In this document: piece by piece, positions 32,901-41,441 of the stretch
Layout of the letters: the number at the start of each line of letters is the position of its first letter
How positions within the stretch are numbered: position 1 is the first letter of the stretch
NCBI GenBank assembly: GCA_030447595.1
Contig: JAUJON010000013.1
Coordinates: 1 to 41,778 of the forward strand
DNA: 41,778 nucleotides
Direction of reading: 5' to 3'
Source of the DNA: Thermosynechococcaceae cyanobacterium YX3bin19
GTDB lineage: Bacteria > Cyanobacteriota > Cyanobacteriia > Thermosynechococcales > Thermosynechococcaceae
Notes under the pieces: generated by a model
What the model saw: only the letters and a program-made list of their open reading frames with translations
Databases searched by the model: none
What the model was told of the DNA's origin: nothing
Translations under genes and position numbers: made by a program

Positions 32901-33075
32901 CAGGTGCCAATCCTGGGGCTTCTGTCTGAATTTCTACCTGCGGCGGGGCAAAGCTGGGGAAGACATCTACTGGCATCTGCGACGCCACGCGCCAGGTCCA
33001 CAGCGTCACCAGGAGCGCCCCCAGAACAACCAGCCAGCGGCGGGCGATCGACCACTTGATAATCGTGCTGAGCAT
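29965..33075 (-). CDS. RND heavy-metal efflux pump (CzcA/CusA family, CopA-like)
   Basis: A 1036-residue inner-membrane RND transporter of the heavy-metal (HME) class, driven by proton import. The N-terminal helix is followed by the large periplasmic loop; the family block MPVDVFPSFAPPQVEIQTEA is at about 34-53. TM4 carries AIGSAVDDAIVDAENVFRSL (about 396-415), whose acidic residues (D402, D403, D407, E409) correspond to the proton-relay region. The second periplasmic half includes LRSGRAPGDSDVGGVNFGEL, and the last helices include VGFITLFGVATRNGLLLVDN. The frame is completely intact. It starts 7 bases after the adaptor gene. Gene content (DUF305 protein, His-rich adaptor) favours copper, but the metal is not determined by sequence. 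It would pair with a TolC-like channel encoded elsewhere. Confidence 0.92.
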   Translation of the reverse strand: MLSTIIKWSIARRWLVVLGALLVTLWTWRVASQMPVDVFPSFAPPQVEIQTEAPGLAPEEVESLVTLPIESAINGTPGVETVRSASAVSISVVRVIFDWGTDIYQARQLVTERLQQAQNKLPEDVETPQISPISSPIGTVIKYAFTSETTPLMEVRRLVDWQVTNRLLAVPGVTQVVVFGGDVRQYQVLVDPEKLRAFNVSLAEVTEATEQANINAPGGYLTSPDQELLIRGIGRVESLAALQQSVITSRNGTPVLLSHVADVQVGAALKRGDASLNGQPAIVVVVNKQPLADTPTVTRAVEAAMAEVQSGLPQDIKLTVTFRQEDFIEASIENVREALVEGSIIVAAILIPFLMNWRTLAVSLTALPLSLLLGLLALNWLGQGLNTMTLGGLAVAIGSAVDDAIVDAENVFRSLRENKLAGNPLPPLQVVFLGCQEVRDSLFGATLITVVVFSPIFALAGVEGRIFTPMGIAYLVAVLASSVTALTITPALSALLLPHGHLPAREPWVARYFKRLYHPALNFAMRRSQLILMIAAASLVAAVVILPTLGRVFLPEFQERSLINAVNLYPGTALETTNQVGFAMQDALKNDPRFDAIALRSGRAPGDSDVGGVNFGELDVELSEAGIKDREGSIEKLRAEFAKLPGVAANVGGFISHRLDEVLSGVRTAIAVKIFGPDLEELRRIGSEVEAVMKPIEGVVDLQLEPQVPIRQIQIQIDRGAAARYGLRVGDLSQTIETALNGRVVSQVLEQQQTFDLVVWLRPDARGNLDTIRNLLVDTPLGAKIPLAQVANINYGTGPNTINRENVSRLIVVSANAAGRDLRSIVDEIQQQVRRVPLPPGYFIEYGGQFESEQRATHNILVFSAIAFVVITVLMYLTVKSIPSTAMIMINLPLALVGGVISVALTGGVISVASLVGFITLFGVATRNGLLLVDNYNAKFAIGLPLREVIVSGSMERLNAILMTAFTSALGLGPLVIGGGAGKEILQPLAVVVLGGLFTSTALTLLVLPALYAQFGKILIPKSTASQLSVAEEVHV

Positions 33076-33082
33076 GATGGGT

Positions 33083-34795
33083 CTAACTTTGGCGGGGTGG
33101 AATCGATTCTTTATGACTCACCCGGTAGCCCTCACCTAGTCCTTTAGGAGATGGCGGGAGCTGCGAGGTCTTAGAGGCTTCTGCATCATAGATAGGCGGT
33201 TCAATTTGGGCATCCTTCAGGGACAACATCGGTTGCTGAGTACGACGACCTGCCCAGAAGGCCCCAGCCGCGATCGCGCCTCCTACCGGCAGGGCTAACC
33301 ACCAGGGCAACTGCATCCCGAATGACGCCTTCCTCGCTGGCGTACCGGTACAACCCGGCCAGTGTCGACAGCCGGCTTTGTCACTGGCGACCTCAGGAGG
33401 GTTTGCTTTACTCTCGAGCGTGTTATCACTCCGTAAAGACTGAGCATACAGTTGGTTCGCTCGCTGGGTAACCACTAAGTCGCCCTCAAACAAACCCTGC
33501 TTGACCTCAACCAGGTTTTCGGAGGTCTGCCCCAGCGTCACTTCAACCGGCTGGTAAGCATTGCCATTCTGGACATAGACCGTTTTTCTCCCATTCGTCT
33601 CCACAACAGCAGAGCTAGGAATCGTCAAGACCGCCGGGGTGCGATCGGTGAGAACCTCCAGCTCGGCAAACATTCCCGGTTTCAGCAAACCACTGGAGTT
33701 ATCCAGTTGTGCTTTCACGGGCACAACGCGGGTTTCCTCCGCCACGGCTGCGCCAATAAAGTTAATCCGTCCTCTAAAGGTGCGGTTCGGCAAGCTTGCC
33801 ACCTTTACCTGGACCCGCTGACCCGGTTTCACTTGCGCCAAGTCTTTCTCGTAGACATTGGCCGTTGCCAAAACACCGTTGTCACTGAGAATCGTCATGA
33901 GCGGCTCTCCGGCTTCCTCAAAGGATTCGCCTCGGCTCGCTTCTCGGTCAGCAACTTTACCGGAAATTGGCGCTTTGACGGTAATTGTGCCATCGGAATT
34001 GGCACTGGCCCCTAATTGTTCTAGGCGTGTTTGATAACCAGCACCACTGAAATTGACCCGTGACTGGGCCACATCGGCAGCAGCTTGAGCGCGTTTGAGC
34101 TGGGCCGCAGCTTCGAGCACGTTTCCGCGGCTGGCTACCCTTGTCTCAGCTGCCTTTGCTGCTGCCAGTTGGGCTTTAGATTCAAACGCCTGACGACGGG
34201 GAAGGGCTCCCTCAGATGCTAACTGCTGATCCTTGCTATATCGTTCTTGAGCGAAGGCTGACTGAGTCCGGGCTTGTTGGAGATCTGCCGCTGCCAGCCG
34301 GCGCTGACGCTCGTAGTTTTGCTGGGCGAGTTTCAAGTCGGCTTGGGCCTCCTGCACATCTGCTGTGGCCTCTGCTCTTCTTTCTGCTGACTCTACGCGC
34401 AGTTCTGCCAATTCAGGACTGGCTAAGATGGCTACAGCTTGACCGGCGCTTACCAATGATCCGGGTGCTGCCAATAGTTTAATCAGTGTACCTGGGACGG
34501 GTGTAGTTACTTCTACCTGATTGTTGGGCAGAGCTTCAATCTGACCTGTCGTTTTGATGCCCGCTGCTAGCCGCTTGCGGGTAACGGGCTCAACCTTAAT
34601 GCCTAGACGTTTAGCGGTTTCGTCGTCAACCTTAACAGCCCCCTGCTGGGCTGGAGTAGCTTCGTGCCCTCCTTGAAATTCATTCCCATGTCCGCCGTGG
34701 GCTAAAACTGTCGCTGGAGCAGTCAGTAGGAGAATCAGGAGTGCTCTAGAAATACCACGGAGTAGCGCAGGGGGTCGGGGGCAGTCACTCAACAT
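33083..34795 (-). CDS. RND efflux periplasmic adaptor (CzcB/CopB-like) with an unusual C-terminal extension
   Basis: A 570-residue adaptor. A signal segment (LLILLLTAPATVLA) is followed at once by HGGHGNEFQGGHE, a histidine-rich metal-binding stretch. Then come a beta-barrel/lipoyl part (KTTGQIEALPNNQVEVTTPV), a coiled-coil hairpin (about 140-275), the second lipoyl half ITVKAPISGKVADREASRGE, and a membrane-proximal domain ending about residue 450. Unlike ordinary CusB it continues with a Cys-containing linker (GCRHWPGCTG), a membrane helix (WWLALPVGGAIAAGAFWAG) and a cytoplasmic tail. The tail's last 30 residues (SPKGLGEGYRV) look like a translated intergenic repeat (33121-33162). It would link the RND pump to the outer membrane channel. 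Confidence 0.88.
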   Translation of the reverse strand: MLSDCPRPPALLRGISRALLILLLTAPATVLAHGGHGNEFQGGHEATPAQQGAVKVDDETAKRLGIKVEPVTRKRLAAGIKTTGQIEALPNNQVEVTTPVPGTLIKLLAAPGSLVSAGQAVAILASPELAELRVESAERRAEATADVQEAQADLKLAQQNYERQRRLAAADLQQARTQSAFAQERYSKDQQLASEGALPRRQAFESKAQLAAAKAAETRVASRGNVLEAAAQLKRAQAAADVAQSRVNFSGAGYQTRLEQLGASANSDGTITVKAPISGKVADREASRGESFEEAGEPLMTILSDNGVLATANVYEKDLAQVKPGQRVQVKVASLPNRTFRGRINFIGAAVAEETRVVPVKAQLDNSSGLLKPGMFAELEVLTDRTPAVLTIPSSAVVETNGRKTVYVQNGNAYQPVEVTLGQTSENLVEVKQGLFEGDLVVTQRANQLYAQSLRSDNTLESKANPPEVASDKAGCRHWPGCTGTPARKASFGMQLPWWLALPVGGAIAAGAFWAGRRTQQPMLSLKDAQIEPPIYDAEASKTSQLPPSPKGLGEGYRVSHKESIPPRQS

Positions 34796-35007
34796 GGTGA
34801 AAAATCACTTCGATAATGCAGTCAGGCTCAGGCTTAGCTTTGGCGATCAATAACGGCTATTCAGTTTAGTTTTTCACAGAGAAATAAAATTAGGATGAAA
34901 TTTGAAATCGCTAGAAGTAGCACTGCGTAGCTTCCTGATTGTTTCTGTCGTCAAGAACTGAGACTCGCTACTTCCCGAAACTGTAGGGTCTAAGCTCTTT
35001 GCTATCC

Positions 35008-35688
35008 TTAGTGCCTGTACCAGGCTTGCCGCCACTCCTTCATTTGGTCAATTTCTTGCTGCTGAGAAGTGATAATCTCTTGAGCAAGCTGCTTAATTTC
35101 CGACCGCTTGGATTTTTTCAGCGCATCTTTAGCCATAGTAATAGCGCTTTCATGGTGAGGAATCATTGCGTTCATAAAGCGCAGGTCAAATTCAGCATCA
35201 GCGGCTCCTAGCTCTTGAGCCATCATCATGCTCTGGCTTTGCTGTTCCGACATGGGTATCGTCTTGCTGTCGCCGCCGTAGGTGACAGGCTCTTCGCTGG
35301 CTTGGGGATACCAAGCTTTGCGCCACTGGCGTAATAGCTGATTTTCTTCTCTGTTTTGGGCTGCGATAATGTTCTTTGCCAGTTGCTTGATCTGCGAGCG
35401 TTGAGATTTTTGCTGAGCTTCTTCGGCCATGGCGATCGCCCCTCGGTGATGGGGTCTCATGGCATCAATAAAGCGCAGGTCATAGTTGGCATCGGCAGGA
35501 CCTAAATCCATTGCCATGCTGTGATCCATGCTGTGGCCCATGCCCTGCATCTCCCTAGCATTCGTTGGCGTGGCATTAGGAGCTTGGCCTGCGTTCTGAG
35601 ATGGGTCAGAACAGGCTGTGAGTCCTCCGCCCGCTGCCACAGCGATCATCAGAGCCATTACAGCAAGATTTGCTAGCTTCATTAACAT
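35008..35688 (-). CDS. Tandem DUF305 lipoprotein, CopM-like
   Basis: About 226 residues from the ATG at 35688. The frame opens at 35745, but the signal (KLANLAVMALMIAVAAGGGL, lipobox LTAC) begins after that internal Met. Two DUF305 domains follow, each with the Met/His signature: MRPHHRGAIAMAEEA (about residue 85) and MIPHHESAITMAKDA (about 185), preceded by FDLRF or YDLRF and ended by WRKAWYP or WRQAWYR. Further Met clusters (MQGMGHSMDHSMAMD and QSQSMMMAQEL) are typical copper ligands. Two-domain DUF305 proteins include CopM of Synechocystis, a periplasmic copper-binding protein of the copMRS operon. It precedes the adaptor/pump genes by 212 bases on the same strand. No copRS two-component pair is visible here. 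Confidence 0.87.
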   Translation of the reverse strand: MLMKLANLAVMALMIAVAAGGGLTACSDPSQNAGQAPNATPTNAREMQGMGHSMDHSMAMDLGPADANYDLRFIDAMRPHHRGAIAMAEEAQQKSQRSQIKQLAKNIIAAQNREENQLLRQWRKAWYPQASEEPVTYGGDSKTIPMSEQQSQSMMMAQELGAADAEFDLRFMNAMIPHHESAITMAKDALKKSKRSEIKQLAQEIITSQQQEIDQMKEWRQAWYRH

Positions 35689-35959
35689 TGCCTGAAAAAT
35701 AAACTCAAAGTACTTATTCATCAGACTGGCAGACCATTGTGACACCAGGCTGAAATTTCAGTTTCTCAAAAACTTTCACTCTAGCCTTAGCTGTCACGCC
35801 TAGCAAAGGTGCCCTGCATAAAAAAAGATAGAATTAGCGCGAACTTTCTCTGTCCTGCTGTCGCTGCGCTGAGTCCTGCCGCCAGAGGTTGCGGCAATCG
35901 CGTAGGTAGCCCACTTCTCTAACTATCGCGCACAGTCACACTACGCTGATCCGGTTGGC

Positions 35960-36752
35960 TTAAGAGCTATAGCTGAACTCCACGAGCTCGCCAACAGAGG
36001 GACGCCCAAAGGATTCCCAGGCATTACCGCTTCGGAGGAACAGTTCTATCCAGCGCGTTTCTTTTCCTTGGGCGTTTGTCCAACCACTGCTACCGGGTGC
36101 AAAGGCTAGCTGCCCGGGCTCAACTGCAAAACTGCCATCGCTAGCGATCGCCTCTTGTTCCACATCCCCAATCCGCACATGAACCGTGGAGCCGTCGTGG
36201 GTAATTTCAGCATTGTGCTGGATGGTTGTTTTTAAAATTGCCGTAGCCATCCACGTAGGCAATTCGATTCTGAGGGACCTCGGGGATATCCGAAGGCTGG
36301 ATCGGCTCAGCTAGTGCGTCGGGTTGCCCGAGGGCGATCGCTGCTGCCGCTTGGGGAAACAAGTCGCGAGAGCGAAACTGCGAACCTGCGGCGGCAACAG
36401 CCGCCCAGCGCAAATCGGCTACCTCGCGGACAAAGGAGAAAGCATAACCCGCGTTGACGCCAATGACGCGTACCCCTGTAGACAGCCGCGCGAAAGCAAG
36501 CTGTTCACCCGCATTGCCTGAGCGTGCCTGCTCATCGTCTTCCCGCGGCGCGACGTTGTGATAAATGATGGTGCCTGTGGGTGCTTCGTTCAAGCCTAGC
36601 TGCGCGATACAGAATCCCGCGGCGATCGTGGCGAAAGCAGGCACGGGAATGAGTATCGGCTCGGCATCCGGTAGATAGAACTTAATGCGCTGCGCGACTT
36701 CAGCAAAGGCAAGATCACCGGGACCATAGTCGGCAATGATGTGGACTAGCAT
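35960..36752 (-). CDS. SAM hydroxide adenosyltransferase (DUF62 family), one frameshift
   Basis: Member of the SAM hydrolase / chlorinase-fluorinase (DUF62) superfamily, which splits S-adenosylmethionine to adenosine and methionine using water, or adds halide in rare members. The N-terminal domain has the diagnostic ADYGPGDLAFAEVAQRIKFY, HNVAPREDDEQARSGNAGEQ and GVNAGYAFSFVREVADLRWA; the C-terminal domain has AYVDGYGN. A one-base excess in a T-run near 36234-36237 splits it. In the next frame LKTTIQHNAEITHDGSTVHV continues, then QLAFAPGSSGW and FGRPSVGELVEFSYSS. Reconstructed length is about 264 residues. The ATG at 36752 follows AAGGAGGGAG. The single shift in a homopolymer suggests a sequence error. 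Confidence 0.83.
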
Positions 36753-36956
36753 CTAGATCTCCCTCCTTGAATATCTGGTAAAAGCTGCTTCTCCGTTCCG
36801 GCTTTATTGTCATACTTTTTGAGCTATAAATCTCGGGGTAGTTGCTCTGGTGCTGGAAGATGCTACAAGCTTGACGTGATATTAAGAGAGGCCTGGGGGT
36901 ATTTGGCACAGGCGACCTTAGCTCAGTGCCACTGGTAAGCGGTGGGTCTTGCCAGT

Positions 36957-38258
36957 TCACGAAAGCCTTGATGGTGTATCTTTGGCAATTCGAGTTCTAG
37001 GGTTCGTGGCTTGACTTCGACCGAGAAAATATAAAATGAAGAGGCTCAAAAATGCGCTCACGGCAGCAACGACCCATAAACCTTGAGCGATCGCTCCGGA
37101 GCGATCCACGGCCCAACCTCCCAAGACGGGACCGACAAAGTAACCGACTGACCAACACTGATAGCTAATGGCAAGGTAGGCCCCGCGTAAGGGCTCAGGC
37201 GCAAGCTCTGCAACGATGGCAGGGGCAAACGGTTTGTAAATTGTTGCAGCAACTGACAAGAGGCTGAGGGAGGCAATTATCCAGACAATCTGCCTGGAAT
37301 CAACCATTCCGCTCACCCATACCAGCAGTAATCCAGCTCCCCATAGCAGCATCGAAATCACCAAAACCCGCACTTTTGGTAATGAGCTAAGGGCTTGCAC
37401 AATCGGTATCTGTAAGACTGCTCCCAACCCGACGTAACACCAGGTAAATAAGTTGGCAATACTCGTTATCGAATCTGATGCTGTTGTCTCAGGTACTGAA
37501 ATAACATTCATGAAATATAGCGGCAGCGTACTATTCACTAAAGCAACATAGGTAGTAAACAGGACATTAACCAGAACAAATAGGATCAGCGATCGATCCC
37601 GCAACGCTACGGCAAACCCTTGTAGGGTATCCGAGTACTCTGGACTATCTTGCCGGGTCTCTGTTACTGCTATCAGAACTAAGACTAGAAACATCGACAG
37701 AATCAGGCTAGCCATCAGAAAAAGGGTTTTTATCTGATGGACCATAGCTAGTAATAGGCCACCTCCCCAAATCCCCAGCCCGCCTCCAAGGCTATCTGCC
37801 AAAACTAGAATTGCAAAGGCCTTGTGACGGTGTTCTGGAGTTGTCACATCAATAACAGACGCATCTGCCGCCGTCCAGTAACAGCCGGCACTTAACCCCA
37901 TGAAGAGGTTAGCGACGACCAGCATGGGCAAGCTTTGAGTGAGCGCCAAGGCGATCGCTGCCAGGATCGATAGCCCGGCAGAGAACAATAGCGCCCGTTT
38001 CCGGCCATAGGCTGGAGAGTCTGCTAGGTAGCCACCCAGGAGATGGCCAACAAGCCCTGCTAGGGAACCGCTGCCAATTCCAATGCCTACAGCAGTTGCC
38101 GACAACCCCACTTGATTGACAAAAATCAGTGGAATAAAGAACTGGATCGATCCATAACCGGCTTGATAGAGCGATCGCCCAACTGCCTGTACCCAGACTT
38201 GCTGACTTGCGGGTTGAAGCAAGAATGGCAGATGCTTTACACCGCTATCAGTCTCCAC
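36957..38258 (-). CDS. MFS transporter
   Basis: A 12-helix major facilitator superfamily protein of about 433 residues. The loop 2-3 motif appears as GGYLADSPAYGRKRALLFSA (about 77-96), and NLFMGLSAGCYWTAADASVI is the conserved helix-4 region. The C-terminal half includes IYKPFAPAIVAELAPEPLRG and QCWSVGYFVGPVLGGWAVDR. The start is set by the ribosome-binding site: AGGAGG overlaps the GTG at 38264, so the second GTG at 38258, six bases on, is preferred. It is probably an efflux pump for drugs or metabolites; substrate is unknown. It lies 204 bases upstream (opposite strand reading) of the SAM hydrolase gene, with no shared feature seen. Confidence 0.9.
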   Translation of the reverse strand: METDSGVKHLPFLLQPASQQVWVQAVGRSLYQAGYGSIQFFIPLIFVNQVGLSATAVGIGIGSGSLAGLVGHLLGGYLADSPAYGRKRALLFSAGLSILAAIALALTQSLPMLVVANLFMGLSAGCYWTAADASVIDVTTPEHRHKAFAILVLADSLGGGLGIWGGGLLLAMVHQIKTLFLMASLILSMFLVLVLIAVTETRQDSPEYSDTLQGFAVALRDRSLILFVLVNVLFTTYVALVNSTLPLYFMNVISVPETTASDSITSIANLFTWCYVGLGAVLQIPIVQALSSLPKVRVLVISMLLWGAGLLLVWVSGMVDSRQIVWIIASLSLLSVAATIYKPFAPAIVAELAPEPLRGAYLAISYQCWSVGYFVGPVLGGWAVDRSGAIAQGLWVVAAVSAFLSLFILYFLGRSQATNPRTRIAKDTPSRLS

Positions 38259-38379
38259 AAACACCTCCTATACTCAAATGCATTATGAACGGTTGTGTTG
38301 CAAAAAGCAGTTGAGCCTCAGAAGTCTCTTTAGTTAAGAATCAACTCAAGCAGCGGCTCAAAAAAATTGGGTAGTGAAT

Positions 38380-38640
38380 GGGTACGTCAAGAAATTTGTC
38401 TAAGCAAGGGAGCTTCATGCAGGCATACGGCCCAGGAACTCGATGGCAAAGCGAGACAGGTCCGATGGTACTAGTAAAGCTAATGAGCCCATCGACACAG
38501 GCAATGAAGATATCCTGTAGTCCCCAGTTTTTCAGTTCTGTTACTGATAGCCAAAACTTGGTCCCTTCAGTTTGAATGACCATAGGCCCAGTAACTCTTG
38601 ATTCCCTTCGGAATTGACGCTTAAAGCCAAGTGATACCAG
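38380..38640 (-). pseudogene. IS256-family remnant B (internally deleted, right end kept)
   Basis: Minus-strand relic of the family at 20254. From about 38640 it reads NSEGNQELLGLW, QTEGTKFWLSVTELKNWGLQ and IACVDGL, then jumps by deletion to the transposase C-terminus (FAIEF) and the right terminal repeat (about 38380-38412, GGGTACGTCAAGAAATTTGT, matching the right end of the intact copy). Both ends of the deletion are clear by comparison with 20931-21062 and 21530-21601. Confidence 0.8.
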
Positions 38641-38751
38641 CCCTAGCTAGAAGGTGCTCTAGCAGCCGCGAAGTTCTACACAAGAGAGTCTTAAGAAACA
38701 CCTGGCAAGTCGGAAGCATTAGAATCTTCTAAGAACTTTAGCTGTTCTTTT

Positions 38752-40563
38752 ATGACTGGCGCTCCTGTTTCTCAAATTCGCAATTTTTCCATCATTGCCC
38801 ACATTGATCACGGTAAATCCACTCTGGCAGACCGGCTGTTACAGTTCACTGGCACTGTTGCCGACCGGGAAATGAAGGCTCAGTTTCTGGACAATATGGA
38901 ACTGGAACGAGAGCGGGGCATTACGATTAAGCTGCAGGCTGCCCGGATGAATTATACAGGTGCAGATGGGCAGCAGTACGTCTTGAATTTAATTGATACC
39001 CCAGGACACGTTGACTTTTCCTATGAAGTCTCGCGATCGCTGGCTGCTTGCGAAGGAGCCCTACTCGTGGTAGATGCCTCCCAGGGTGTAGAAGCCCAAA
39101 CCCTGGCCAATGTTTACCTGGCGATCGAGCACAATTTAGAAATTATTCCCGTCCTGAATAAAATTGACCTGCCGGGGGCAGAGCCAGAGCGTGTTAAACA
39201 AGAAATCGAGGAGGTTGTCGGCCTTGACTGCAGCAGTGCGATTCTGGCTTCCGCGAAAGAGGGTATTGGGGTAGCGGAAATTCTAGAGGCAGTAGTGCAT
39301 TTGGTGCCACCGCCCAAAGATACGGTCAACGAGCCGCTACGGGCGCTAATTTTTGATAGCTACTACGACCCCTATCGGGGTGTAATTGTTTACTTCCGGG
39401 TGATGGATGGGGTTGTCAAAAAAGGCGATCGCATCCGGCTGATGGCATCTGGCAAGGAATGTGAAATTGATGAACTGGGGGTGCTTTCCCCCACCCAGAT
39501 CCAAGTAAATGACCTGCACGCTGGGGAAGTCGGGTACTTGGCAGCGGCGATCAAAGCTGTAGAAGATGCACGGGTGGGAGACACAATTACCCAGGCCAAG
39601 GCTCCAGCATCCAAGCCATTACCCGGATATGTAGAAGCAAAATCAATGGTGTTTTGCGGGCTATTCCCGGTAGATGCTGACCAATTTCCCGACCTGCGAG
39701 ATGCCTTAGAAAAACTGAAGTTAAATGATGCTGCCTTAAACTATGAGCCGGAAACTTCCAGTGCCATGGGATTTGGCTTTCGCTGCGGCTTTTTAGGTCT
39801 GCTGCATATGGAAGTCGTTCAGGAGCGGCTAGAGCGGGAGTACAATCTGAACCTGATTGTCACCGCTCCTTCCGTGGTCTATCGCGTCACGCTTCTGAAC
39901 GGAGAGGTGATCGAGATTGATAACCCCAGCGTTTTACCGGATCCACAGCAACGGCAAAAAATTGAAGAGCCCTATGTTCAGGTGGATATGATCACTCCAG
40001 AAGCGTACGTCGGTTCCTTGATGGAGTTGGGGCAAGGCCGGCGAGGGGTGTTCAAAGATATGCGGTATTTGACCCCCGGTCGCACCACCTTAGTCTATGA
40101 ACTTCCCTTGGCTGAAGTCGTGACTGACTTTTTTGACCAGATGAAGTCCCGGTCACGGGGCTATGCCAGCATGGAATATCAATTAATCGGGTATCGAGAA
40201 AATTCGCTGGTCAAGCTGGACATCCTGATTAATGGCGATCCAGTTGACTCTCTAGCAACCATTGCCCACCGGGATAAAGCCTATCCAATCGGTCGAGCGT
40301 TAGTGAGTAAACTGAGAGAGCTGATTCCCCGTCACCAGTTCAAGATTCCCCTACAGGCTGCGATCGGCAGTAAAGTTGTAGCTAGTGAGAGTATTCCTGC
40401 CTTACGCAAAGATGTATTAGCAAAATGCTATGGCGGCGACGTATCCCGCAAGCGAAAGCTTCTCGAAAAACAGAAAGCTGGCAAGAAGCGAATGAAATCC
40501 TTAGGGAGCGTTGATGTTCCTCAAGAAGCCTTTATGGCGGTTTTGAGATTAAAGGAAGAATAA
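38752..40563 (+). CDS. lepA: Elongation factor 4 (LepA)
   Basis: A 603-residue translational GTPase LepA/EF4, thought to back-translocate or remodel stalled ribosomes and to aid 30S biogenesis. The G domain has [15 protein letters not shown] (G1), RERGITIK (G2), DTPGHVDF (G3), NKIDLPGA (G4) and SAKEGIG (G5). Domain II and the EF-G-like domains III and V follow, and the LepA-specific C-terminal domain ends with [20 protein letters not shown] and [19 protein letters not shown]. Length and frame are standard. It begins about 110 bases after the IS256 relic. A clear ribosome-binding site is not visible before ATG 38752. Confidence 0.97.
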   Translation: MTGAPVSQIRNFSIIAHIDHGKSTLADRLLQFTGTVADREMKAQFLDNMELERERGITIKLQAARMNYTGADGQQYVLNLIDTPGHVDFSYEVSRSLAACEGALLVVDASQGVEAQTLANVYLAIEHNLEIIPVLNKIDLPGAEPERVKQEIEEVVGLDCSSAILASAKEGIGVAEILEAVVHLVPPPKDTVNEPLRALIFDSYYDPYRGVIVYFRVMDGVVKKGDRIRLMASGKECEIDELGVLSPTQIQVNDLHAGEVGYLAAAIKAVEDARVGDTITQAKAPASKPLPGYVEAKSMVFCGLFPVDADQFPDLRDALEKLKLNDAALNYEPETSSAMGFGFRCGFLGLLHMEVVQERLEREYNLNLIVTAPSVVYRVTLLNGEVIEIDNPSVLPDPQQRQKIEEPYVQVDMITPEAYVGSLMELGQGRRGVFKDMRYLTPGRTTLVYELPLAEVVTDFFDQMKSRSRGYASMEYQLIGYRENSLVKLDILINGDPVDSLATIAHRDKAYPIGRALVSKLRELIPRHQFKIPLQAAIGSKVVASESIPALRKDVLAKCYGGDVSRKRKLLEKQKAGKKRMKSLGSVDVPQEAFMAVLRLKEE

Positions 40564-41120
40564 AATTTTTCCACGCACGACTAGTCTAGTATCTCGAATT
40601 CTCAGGAAGGTGGCCTGCAGAATGATTCTCCAGGCACACTTGCGTACTGCGATTAATAGCATCTCAGCTATCTGCTGCTTCACTTCGTTCAAGTAGCCCC
40701 GATAGGAATAGGCTCGAATAAATGTAGATCGCGAACAATCTCAATGCGGACTAACCGTGCTCACGATATTGGTACCACCATAACTTGGACATTGGACGGG
40801 TTCAAGAACCATAGGGAAACTGTAATTCAATGCTTTTGTTAGTCTCCTCTATTCCTACACGTCTAGGACACTACCCGATTGCTGTTGCACTACCTGAAGT
40901 ACAGAACGGTTCTGCCTTCAGCTTAGATATTACACTTTCACAATGCCCTTACTTGTAGGTCATCGGCTTCTCTTCCTTGACCTACTTGTACTCATTTCTC
41001 TGAGCTTTTGCAAGAAGTCTCTTAGAAAAACGGTAAGTATTGAATCATCAATTAGGCATAACTGACTTAGGTAAATCGAATACTTCCCTATAAGGGGCTG
41101 AATAGGTCAGGTGAGGAACT
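40564..41120. other. Gene-poor gap after lepA
   Basis: No open frame worth annotating on either strand and no recognised RNA. There is an inverted repeat near 40953-40990 (TTGTAGGTCA ... TGACCTACTTGTA with an intervening CT-rich loop). The sequence may contain decayed coding remnants but none could be identified. Confidence 0.4.
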
Positions 41121-41354
41121 GTGAATCCGAGCATTTTGGTAACTGCAGTAATGATCACTCTGATGTCAATTTTAATTTCAGCTAATTCCAGCACTCTTAC
41201 AGGCCAACCTCAAGCGGAAAAGTCGCCAAGCTTGAATGCCGTATCAGTTGCCTCAGAGCGATACCGACTGCAACCCTCTAGAAATTCTAATTCAAGACTG
41301 CCGTTAAATCGACTAGCTGGGATAGCCAATTTTTTCTACTCATTTCATCCCTAG
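41121..41354 (+). CDS. Small exported hypothetical protein
   Basis: A 77-residue frame from GTG 41121, preceded by AGGTGAGGA. The N-terminus is signal-like (NPSILVTAVMITLMSILISA), and the rest is Ser/Asn/Arg-rich and polar with an aromatic end (FFYSFHP). I do not recognise it. The good ribosome-binding site and signal segment favour a real gene, but there is no other support. Confidence 0.4.
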   Translation: MNPSILVTAVMITLMSILISANSSTLTGQPQAEKSPSLNAVSVASERYRLQPSRNSNSRLPLNRLAGIANFFYSFHP

Positions 41355-41441
41355 CAGTATAGATGCACTGCAGGATCACTTGAAATTTGTTGCGATCTCA
41401 AGTTAAGGCATAAAGATTCCCCCTGCTTAGTTCAAGATGAC

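Noticed and set aside
36715-36960. 81-codon minus-strand frame between the MFS and SAM hydrolase genes
   Set aside because: It overlaps the well-supported SAM hydrolase start and its ribosome-binding site and has no recognisable protein features.
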